Shown here piece by piece: positions 58,313 to 64,000 of a stretch of DNA of 64,000 nt. This DNA comes from Herbidospora galbida (lineage in GTDB: Bacteria > Actinomycetota > Actinomycetes > Streptosporangiales > Streptosporangiaceae). Positions within the stretch are counted from its first letter, which is position 1; every line of letters begins with the position of its first letter. The stretch is from assembly GCF_005233835.1 (NCBI RefSeq), contig NZ_SZQA01000008.1, positions 124,001 to 188,000 of the forward strand, read 5' to 3'. Made by a program: the position numbers and the translations under genes. The notes under the pieces are model-generated. The model ran no database searches, was not told the DNA's origin, and saw nothing but the letters and a program-made list of their open reading frames with translations.

Positions 58313-58514
58313 CGGCGAGCTCACCCCGGCCGACGTGCTGGCGGCGACCGTGCCGCTGGCCTATCTCGGCGTGACCTCGCTGGCGCAGATGCGGCTCATC
58401 GACGCCGTCGAACGCGAATACGGCGTCGAGGTCGACCTGAGCGGCGACGTGACGTTCCTCGACAGCGTCGACGGGCTGGCGGCCTGGGTCGAGGCCGCCC
58501 GGTCACCGGCATGA
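58272..58514 (+). CDS. Free-standing acyl/peptidyl carrier protein
   Basis: 80 residues, a four-helix carrier protein with phosphopantetheine Ser36 in LGVTSLAQMRLID (the usual DSL is TSL) and an acidic surface. ATG 58272 lies inside the last 41 bases of the NRPS gene in another frame, with GGAACGGAAGG-like sequence before it. Its own stop overlaps the next start in ATGA. It probably carries an acyl or aminoacyl building block for the free condensation protein; the E2 protein is a possible partner that loads it. Confidence 0.88.
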   Translation: MKERLAELVSESCDGELTPADVLAATVPLAYLGVTSLAQMRLIDAVEREYGVEVDLSGDVTFLDSVDGLAAWVEAARSPA

Positions 58515-59794
58515 CCCCGGAAATGACGGAGCGGGCCGCCTTCTCGGGCGGGCGTACGGGGACGGCGTCGTTCACGTGGGGTCAGCGCGCGATCTGGGAG
58601 GCGATCGAGCGCACCCGGCCGGACGACCACTACTTCAACTTCGGCCGGGTGCTGCCGCTCGGGGCGCGCCCGGCGTCGGTGTCGTCGGCGCTGTGGGCGC
58701 TGGGCCGCCTGGTCGAACGGCACGAGTCGCTGCGCACGCTGGTCGGCGACGGTGGCCAGCTGCTCAGGGCGAACGGGGAGCTGAGCGTCCGGACCGGCGA
58801 CGATCCCCAGGCCCTGCTGGCCGAGATGGCGGCGACCGCGTTCGACTACGCGCACGAGTGGCCGCTGCGCGCCGGGCTGGTGCTCTCCCCCGACGGCGCG
58901 GTCACCCATCTGGTACTGGTGTTCTGCCACCTGGCCGCCGACGGCCTGGGCGCCGAGCAGGCCATCCGCGACCTGCGCCTGCTGCTCCTGCGCGGCGGCG
59001 CGCCCGCGTCCCGGCCGCCGCAGCCGATGGACATCGCGCGCTGGCAGGAGTCGGCGGCCGGCCGCCGGGTGGCCGGCGAGGCGGCGGCGTACTGGGAGGA
59101 GGCGCACCGCAGGATCCCGCCGACGATGTTCCACGTGCCGTCGGGGGCCGGGGAGTCGCCGCCCGTGTGGCGGGCGTCGCTGCGCTCCCCCGCCGTCGAC
59201 CTGGCCGCGCAGCGGATCGCGGTCCGGCACGGTACGAGCACCTCGACGGTCCTGCTGACGGCGGTGACCGCGCTGGTGTCGGAGATGACGGGGCACGAGA
59301 CGGTGGCGATGCTGCCGATCGTGGGGAACCGGTTCCGGGCCGACACCCGGACGGCGGTGACCACGATGTCGCAGGAGGGGCTGTTCGTTCTGGACGTGGA
59401 GAAGGTGCGGTTCGACGAGCTGCTGAGCCTGGCGGGGCCGGCGGCGCTGCGGGCGTACCGGAGCGCCTACCACGACCCCGCCGACCGGTCTGCGGCCCTC
59501 GACAGGGTGGCGGCCGAGCGGGGCACGGTCGTGCATCCGTGGTGCTGCTTCAACGACATGCGCTTCGCCGACAACCCCGTCTACCGCGACGAGGCGCTGA
59601 TCCGCCGGGCGCTCGGCGAGAGCGCGCTCAGCTGGCCGATGTCGCAGGACCAGCTGAACTGCCGGTTCTGCGTCCACCTGAGCGGAACCATGGACGTGTC
59701 GGTGACCGCCGACACCCGCTGGCTGTCCAAGGCCGACATGGAGCGCTTCCTGTACGGGCTGGAGACGATGCTGGTCGAAGCGGCGCTGCGGTGA
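58511..59794 (+). CDS. Free-standing condensation-domain protein
   Basis: 427 residues, condensation fold without other domains. The catalytic motif reads CHLAADG (139-145): the second His, which is the catalytic one, and the Asp-Gly are kept, while the first His is Cys. N-terminal FTWGQRAIWEAIER matches the C1 motif, and the C-terminal VHLSGTMDVSVTADTRW the late C-domain part. Free C proteins form amide or ester bonds between carrier-bound groups or transfer to soluble acceptors. Start ATG 58511 overlaps the carrier gene by 4 bases; the next gene overlaps its stop in GTGA. Confidence 0.85.
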   Translation: MTPEMTERAAFSGGRTGTASFTWGQRAIWEAIERTRPDDHYFNFGRVLPLGARPASVSSALWALGRLVERHESLRTLVGDGGQLLRANGELSVRTGDDPQALLAEMAATAFDYAHEWPLRAGLVLSPDGAVTHLVLVFCHLAADGLGAEQAIRDLRLLLLRGGAPASRPPQPMDIARWQESAAGRRVAGEAAAYWEEAHRRIPPTMFHVPSGAGESPPVWRASLRSPAVDLAAQRIAVRHGTSTSTVLLTAVTALVSEMTGHETVAMLPIVGNRFRADTRTAVTTMSQEGLFVLDVEKVRFDELLSLAGPAALRAYRSAYHDPADRSAALDRVAAERGTVVHPWCCFNDMRFADNPVYRDEALIRRALGESALSWPMSQDQLNCRFCVHLSGTMDVSVTADTRWLSKADMERFLYGLETMLVEAALR

Positions 59795-61626
59795 TCGCCT
59801 ACGCGGAGGCGACCTCGTGCCCCCAGGGCCGCCCGCTGACCTTCCGGCTGGGCGGCGACAGCGGCGTCCACATCCACGACGCCACCACGGGCGCCCACGT
59901 GCTGACGACCCGCGCCACCGGCCCGCGCTGGACGCTCGCGATCCCGGAGCACTGGCCGAGCTCCCTCTACCGCGCCCACTTCACCGACGCCCCCTCGTCG
60001 GAGGTGCCGAGGGCGACGGGCGAGCTGCCCGGCACCGGCGTCTCCGGCGACGACGAGGTCTACTTCGTCGTGACGGCGGCCGGCCCGAAGAAGGACGTCC
60101 TTGTGTCCATCCCGTTCGGCACCTGGCAGGCCTACAACCGCGCCGGGGTCCCCGGCGAGGGCCTCTACTGGACGGAGGACCCGTCGCGGGCCGTCGAAGT
60201 GACCTTCGACCGGCCGGGCGGCGGCCCGCCTCCCGAACGCTGGGAGGACGGCTTCCTGCGCTGGCTCCGCCCGGCGGGCTTCGACGCCGACTTCTGCGAC
60301 GGCCTCGACCTGTCGCCCTCGTTGCTGGACGGCTACCGCCTCTTGGTCGTCAACGGCCACGACGAGTACTGGACCCGCGAGATGCGCGACGCCTGCGAGG
60401 AGTTCGTGCGGCGCGGCGGCAACATGGCGATCTTCGCCGGCAACACCGCCTGGTGGCAGGCCCGCCTGGAGGGCCGCACCCTGGTCTGCCACCGCGACCC
60501 CTTCACCGACCCGGTCGACGACCCGGCGCTGGTCACCGCCGAGTGGTCGACCGTCGGCCGCCCCGAGAACACGCTGACGGGCGTGTCGTTCCGAGCGGGC
60601 GCGGGCACCTGGGGCCCGTCGATGCCGCTGATGAACGAGGAGTCGTACGTCACCCGCTTCGCCGGCCACTGGGTCTTCGAGGGCACCGGCCTGACCGAGG
60701 GCGACAAGTTCGCCCAGGGAGCCCTGGGCTACGAGACCGACGCGGCCGAGTTCGTCGAGGTGGGCGGCGTCCCGAGGGTGACCTCGCGCGACGGCACCCC
60801 GCCGTCGTTCACCGTGCTCGCCACCGCCGACCTGCGCCACTGGCGCAGCGGCGGCCAGGGCGGCTGGGCGACCATGGGCGTCTTCACCTCGGGCCGCGGC
60901 ACCGTCTTCAACGCCGCCACGGTCAACTGGGGCAACACCCTCCACGACCCGGTCGTCGACCGCATCACCCGCAACGTGCTGACCCGCCTCAGCTCGGCCT
61001 ACGACGGCTGGGACGCGATCGGCGAGCCGTCCGACATCCGCGCGCTGGCCGCCGACGCCCGCGTCCTCTACGGCGTGACCTCCGACGGCGCGCTGATGAG
61101 CCGCGAACTGTGCGCCCAGAACCTTCCCTGGCGCCCCATCGGCTGGGCCGGCGACGTGACCTGCCTCGACACTCCGCGCGAGGCGGCCGGCACCCGCGGC
61201 GTCCTGCTGTACGGCGTGACCGCCGACGGCGTCCTGCGCTCCCGCGCGGCCGTGGAGGTCCCGGCCCTCTGGCAGGACGAGGCCCGCTGCCCGGAGGGGA
61301 CCGTGGCCCTGGCGATCGCCGACTGCACGTTCTGGGTCGCGACCGCGGCGGGCCGCCTGTGGGCGATGCCCTTCACCGGCGACGAATGGCTGGACCGAGG
61401 AGAGTGCGACGCGATCGCGATGAGCGGCATGAACGGCCGCCTCTACGCCCTGACGAGCACGGGAGAACTGGTCACCCGCCGCCCGGACACGACGGATGAC
61501 TGGCACCCGGCCGGCGACCTCCCGAAGGGCACGACGACGTTCACCGCGCACGCGGGCCGCCTGGTCGCCACCACCCCAGGTGAGCCGCTGCGGTGGCGAG
61601 AAGCCCGACGGGCGCGGAATCCCTGA
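59791..61626 (+). CDS. N,N-dimethylformamidase large-subunit-like protein with C-terminal beta-propeller repeats
   Basis: 611 residues from GTG 59791 (GTGA overlap). Residues 1-410 resemble the large subunit of N,N-dimethylformamidase and related uncharacterised proteins: VSIPFGTWQAYNRAG, YRLLVVNGHDEYWTREMRDACEEF split around residues 180-200, GGNMAIFAGNTAWWQ and NAATVNWGNTL. Residues 410-611 hold at least three repeats of the type LYGVTSDGALMSR (also LYGVTADGVLRSR and LYALTSTGELVTR), as in small beta-propellers. No signal peptide. A role in amide hydrolysis or tailoring of the peptide, or in self-resistance, is possible; neither is shown. Confidence 0.75.
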   Translation: MIAYAEATSCPQGRPLTFRLGGDSGVHIHDATTGAHVLTTRATGPRWTLAIPEHWPSSLYRAHFTDAPSSEVPRATGELPGTGVSGDDEVYFVVTAAGPKKDVLVSIPFGTWQAYNRAGVPGEGLYWTEDPSRAVEVTFDRPGGGPPPERWEDGFLRWLRPAGFDADFCDGLDLSPSLLDGYRLLVVNGHDEYWTREMRDACEEFVRRGGNMAIFAGNTAWWQARLEGRTLVCHRDPFTDPVDDPALVTAEWSTVGRPENTLTGVSFRAGAGTWGPSMPLMNEESYVTRFAGHWVFEGTGLTEGDKFAQGALGYETDAAEFVEVGGVPRVTSRDGTPPSFTVLATADLRHWRSGGQGGWATMGVFTSGRGTVFNAATVNWGNTLHDPVVDRITRNVLTRLSSAYDGWDAIGEPSDIRALAADARVLYGVTSDGALMSRELCAQNLPWRPIGWAGDVTCLDTPREAAGTRGVLLYGVTADGVLRSRAAVEVPALWQDEARCPEGTVALAIADCTFWVATAAGRLWAMPFTGDEWLDRGECDAIAMSGMNGRLYALTSTGELVTRRPDTTDDWHPAGDLPKGTTTFTAHAGRLVATTPGEPLRWREARRARNP

Positions 61627-61741
61627 CCCGCCACCCGTGCAAACGGAGAACCGGCGAAGCAGGTGGAACCTTGGGCTTGCTCTTGCACACACCTGATTGC
61701 ATCGAATGCCCTCTCGTGATTGCGTGTGTGAAAGAGAGAGC

Positions 61742-61753
61742 TATTTCGAAATA
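61742..61753. promoter_or_regulatory. Palindrome in AT-rich stretch before the protease island
   Basis: TATTTCGAAATA is a perfect 12-bp palindrome flanked by GAGAGA (61734) and TCTCTC (61759). The whole intergenic region 61627-61877 is clearly richer in A and T than the flanking genes and separates the NRPS cluster from the next gene set. It likely contains the promoter of the 144-residue protein gene; no confident -35/-10 pair was found. Confidence 0.35.
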
Positions 61754-61877
61754 AGCGGTCTCTCGAATCGTCGATCCCAGGCAGACCATCGTCAAACCGG
61801 TTGAGGTGAGCCGCACCCAGAAATGTTCACGACATTGGCCGCAAGTCGAGAAACGACGAAACGAGGAGACGATCCAC

Positions 61878-62312
61878 ATGGTGGAGATCTTCAATCAGCG
61901 TATCGACGGCGGAGCCCTGGAACAGGACCCCGACTACCACTTCACCGTCACCTACAAAGCGTCGTTCGACCCACAGGAATTGGGCGACACCTTCCACGAA
62001 TTCGTCAGGCTCTGCGAGGAGGACGACGTCTCTGGTGACGACTTCATCACGGCACAGGGTCCCGCAGGGAACGTGTTCTCGCCCGGCGTTCTTCCGCAAC
62101 AGAACGACAACCGCCCTGGACACCAGGGCATGAAGGTCGTCGACCGACGCCTCGGCTTCGTCCTCTCAAGGGAGGTCGCGGACACGGAAACCGGCCACGA
62201 GGAGATCTACGCCGACATCTGGCTGCGTTCGTCCGGGAATTTGCAGAGTACCGGATGGCCGGGGTCGGACAGCGGAAAAGCGACGACCAACGTCGGCGAC
62301 TTCAATCCCTAG
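61878..62312 (+). CDS. Unknown 144-residue protein at start of protease island
   Basis: 144 residues from ATG 61878 (GAGGAG 9 bases upstream; a longer frame from 61806 has no ribosome site). Acidic and soluble: VEIFNQRIDGGALEQDPDYHF, several Phe/Tyr-rich beta-like stretches (FTVTYKASFDPQEL), one Cys in VRLCEEDD, and a Gly/Ser/Asn-rich tail ending NVGDFNP. No signal peptide and no family recognised. Being the first gene before an S8 protease and PatG-like gene, it could be a substrate or partner of the protease; there is no direct evidence. Confidence 0.7.
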   Translation: MVEIFNQRIDGGALEQDPDYHFTVTYKASFDPQELGDTFHEFVRLCEEDDVSGDDFITAQGPAGNVFSPGVLPQQNDNRPGHQGMKVVDRRLGFVLSREVADTETGHEEIYADIWLRSSGNLQSTGWPGSDSGKATTNVGDFNP

Positions 62313-62389
62313 CACAAGGGATGGAAAGGGCCGAATCCGGCCTCGGCCCTTTCCAGGGAAATCGCACGCTCTCGTCCACAGGCGACCGC

Positions 62390-63322
62390 ATGACCACAAT
62401 CGCTCAGACTCACGGTGTGAATCCACTTGAGCTCATCGGCCTTCCCCGCCTGATGGCCAGGACCGGCGGAGAAGGCGCCACGAGAATCGGGCTCATCGAC
62501 GGACCGGTTCTGGCCACTCACCCGGGGCTGGCCGGCGCGAACCTCGAATTGCCCGCTCGGCTGTCGACGGCGCGCGATATAGCGTCCCATCACGCGACAG
62601 CCGTCGCCGGCGTCCTTGTCGGTCGACGCGACTCCGGCGCCCCGGGCGTCTGTCCGGGCGCCACCTTGGTGAGCCATCCGATTTTCGCTCCCGCCCCGTC
62701 ACATTCCGGTGGCACGACCACCGCCCGGCAGGACGTCCTCGCGGCCGCGATCGTGGAGATGGCCGACGCCGGGACGCGGATCCTCAATCTGAGCCTGACG
62801 CTGTCTCCGCGTAGCCACGACGCCCATCGCATCCTGCAGAGGGCTCTCGATCACGCGGCCGCGCGAGGCCTGATCGTCGTGGCCGCCGCGGGTGACCACG
62901 GGACGATCGGCGGCTCGGTCATCACCCGCCATCAGTCGGTCATCCCGGTCGTCGCCTACGGCCTTCACGGGCACCCTGCGGCGAACGCGAATACCGGGCC
63001 GACGATCGGCCGCCGCGGAGTGGGCGCGACCGGCGCCGGAATGGTCAGCCTCGGAGCGGACGGGGGACTACGTCCTTTCGGCGGATCGAGCGCCGCCGCG
63101 GCCCTGGTCACCGGTGTCATCGCCCTGTTGTGGTCGGAATTTCCCGACGCGACGCACGCGGACCTGGTCCACGCGGTCACCGGGTCCACGTCCCGCCGTT
63201 CCTCTGTGGTGCCGCCGCTGGTCAACGCTTGGACGGCTTACCAGACGTTGCGCACGAGACGTGATCGACAAGGAGGCGCACATCATGGCCGATCAGGACA
63301 GGCCCCGCATGGCGGGCGATGA
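62390..63322 (+). CDS. Subtilisin-like (S8) protease of PatA/PatG type
   Basis: 310 residues from ATG 62390. Catalytic residues by pattern: Asp37 in IGLIDGPV, His68 in HHATAVAGVLVG, Ser234 in FGGSSAAAALVTGVIALL. The wording HATAVAG and GSSAAAA (in place of HGTHVAG and GTSMAAP) is that of proteases of the cyanobactin PatA/PatG type rather than secreted subtilisins, and there is no signal peptide, so it should act in the cytoplasm. The oxyanion Asn appears to be Asp169 (AAAGDHG). The C-terminus after residue 290 is encoded partly within the overlap with the next gene (38 bases). Confidence 0.8.
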   Translation: MTTIAQTHGVNPLELIGLPRLMARTGGEGATRIGLIDGPVLATHPGLAGANLELPARLSTARDIASHHATAVAGVLVGRRDSGAPGVCPGATLVSHPIFAPAPSHSGGTTTARQDVLAAAIVEMADAGTRILNLSLTLSPRSHDAHRILQRALDHAAARGLIVVAAAGDHGTIGGSVITRHQSVIPVVAYGLHGHPAANANTGPTIGRRGVGATGAGMVSLGADGGLRPFGGSSAAAALVTGVIALLWSEFPDATHADLVHAVTGSTSRRSSVVPPLVNAWTAYQTLRTRRDRQGGAHHGRSGQAPHGGR

Positions 63323-63527
63323 CGAGAAGCCGGCCGAGCCGACGTCGGCCCGCGTGCGGCTTCCCGGATTCGTCAACGACGAGGACATCGGGCTGGGCGA
63401 CGTCGTGAAACGCGTTTCCCGGGCCACCGGCATACGACCGTGTCGCGGCTGCGGACAGCGGGCCGAAACGCTCAACCGCTGGCTTGTGTTCTCCGGCAGG
63501 AGCGGATCGCGACGACGAGAGGTCTGA
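63285..63527 (+). CDS. 80-residue CxxC protein, unknown
   Basis: 80 residues from ATG 63285, with an excellent AGGAGG 8 bases upstream that lies inside the end of the protease gene. The first 25 residues are charged and variable-looking; then VRLPGFVNDEDIGLGDVVKR leads to GIRPCRGCGQRAETLNRW with Cys53 and Cys56. I recall similar small GLGDVVKR...GIRPCxGC proteins next to PatG-like genes in other bacteria, but no function. It could be a metal-binding accessory protein or the substrate of the protease pair. Confidence 0.8.
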   Translation: MADQDRPRMAGDDEKPAEPTSARVRLPGFVNDEDIGLGDVVKRVSRATGIRPCRGCGQRAETLNRWLVFSGRSGSRRREV

Positions 63528-63537
63528 GCACCGATCG

Positions 63538-64000
63538 ATGGGAAACGGCCCTATGAACGAGAACGAGCAACTGTCCGTGCAGCCCGCCTCAACGGAATCG
63601 CCGTCTCACGACACGATGCCCGGTCCGGTGCCGGCGGAAAAGGAACCGCACACCTGCACGACCTGCGGTCACGGTCCGGAGAAACTCGCGGCCACCGGTC
63701 AGGGCGGTGACCCCGTCTCACCCTACGTATACGCACTCGGCAGAATCGAACCGCGTATGCCGAGCCTCGGCGTGGAAAAGGAATTCGCGCAGGCGACCGG
63801 GCGCGCCGAGACCACCGACATGACCGACCGCCAAGCGCTGCACGCAGTGCTTTCCGCACCACAGAATCGCTATCTGATCCGCCAGCTCTGCTATGTGCTC
63901 ACTGTTCAGGGGCTCGACACGTACCTGCTGCGCCCCCGCGACTCCGGAGACCTTTCCCAGCTCGTGGAAGCCCTGGCTGAGGCACCGCGGTCGACGGACC
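63538..64000 (+). CDS. PatG C-terminal-like protein (partial at window end)
   Basis: Open from ATG 63538 (ATG 63553 also possible) to the last base; 154 residues visible. After a 35-residue polar lead there is a CTTC motif (Cys40, Cys43), then YVYALGRIEPRMPSLGVEKEF in parts, AQATGRAETTDMTDRQALHAVL, NRYLIRQLCYVLTVQGLDTYLL and RPRDSGDLSQLVEAL. This matches my recollection of the domain following the protease in the cyanobactin maturation protein PatG, here encoded apart from the S8 protease. Its role even in cyanobactin pathways is poorly understood. The 3' part lies outside the window. Confidence 0.8.
   Translation, partial: MGNGPMNENEQLSVQPASTESPSHDTMPGPVPAEKEPHTCTTCGHGPEKLAATGQGGDPVSPYVYALGRIEPRMPSLGVEKEFAQATGRAETTDMTDRQALHAVLSAPQNRYLIRQLCYVLTVQGLDTYLLRPRDSGDLSQLVEALAEAPRSTD

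Noticed and set aside
53168-58324. A 1718-codon open frame on the minus strand opposite the NRPS gene
   Set aside because: It mirrors the codon structure of the real gene in very GC-rich DNA, has low-complexity Gly/Arg/Asp/Val composition and no domain. Similar antisense frames lie opposite recA, rny, lhr and aceB and were all left out.

Overview
The window is chromosomal DNA of a very GC-rich actinomycete. Codons end almost always in G or C, GTG starts are common, and genes often overlap by 4 bases (ATGA or GTGA). The order recA-recX, rny, a gluABCD-type transporter, a sensor kinase/regulator pair, miaB, a LigB-like gene, miaA and dapF resembles the recA neighbourhood of Streptomyces and relatives. 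A filamentous actinomycete of the Streptosporangiales/Streptomycetales type is the most likely source, but the genus cannot be fixed from this sequence. No tRNA, rRNA, insertion sequence, prophage or CRISPR array was seen.

Layout. (1) 1-2.5 kb: two tandem flavin oxidoreductases (the first cut by the window edge) and a lipoprotein. (2) 2.6-8.8 kb: a glycolate/glyoxylate operon (malate synthase, GlcD, GlcE, GlcF, IclR regulator) behind one promoter with an inverted-repeat operator candidate. (3) 8.8-24.5 kb: mixed core genes: a DUF2277 protein, a secreted HNH nuclease, an SDR, a repeat protein, dapF, miaA, two small MT0933-like proteins, an alkyltransferase, rnz, a LigB-like protein, a CAP-domain lipoprotein, miaB, and a two-component pair. 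(4) 24.6-28.6 kb: a glutamate-type ABC importer with an internal hairpin and an extra, eroded binding protein. (5) 28.6-33.4 kb: an S9 peptidase, a membrane protein, a CqsA-like autoinducer-synthase homologue and a secreted alpha/beta hydrolase. (6) 33.8-41.0 kb: rny, recX with a very long low-complexity N-terminus, recA with two DNA-damage control sites, and small genes including DUF3046. (7) 41.1-47.3 kb: an Lhr-type helicase, an SDR and a VOC protein.

(8) 47.3-61.6 kb is the most distinctive region: two divergent, translationally coupled operons forming a compact nonribosomal-peptide cluster. The leftward operon encodes a free adenylation enzyme, a condensation-carrier protein, and the E1alpha, E1beta and E2 subunits of a pyruvate-dehydrogenase-like complex. 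The rightward operon encodes one polypeptide with condensation, adenylation, carrier, thioesterase and MFS-exporter domains, then a free carrier protein, a free condensation protein and a dimethylformamidase-like protein. The thioesterase has Cys where Ser is usual. A reasonable inference is that the E1/E2 complex makes an acyl starter for a carrier protein, the NRPS parts join it to one or two amino acids, and the fused transporter exports the product. A pair of 21-bp repeats sits in the divergent promoter region.

(9) 61.9-64.0 kb: start of a second accessory set: an unknown 144-residue protein, a subtilisin-like protease of the PatA/PatG type, an 80-residue CxxC protein, and a protein resembling the C-terminal part of the cyanobactin protease PatG (cut by the window edge). 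No cyclodehydratase is visible. This may be part of a peptide-processing system not yet described in actinomycetes.
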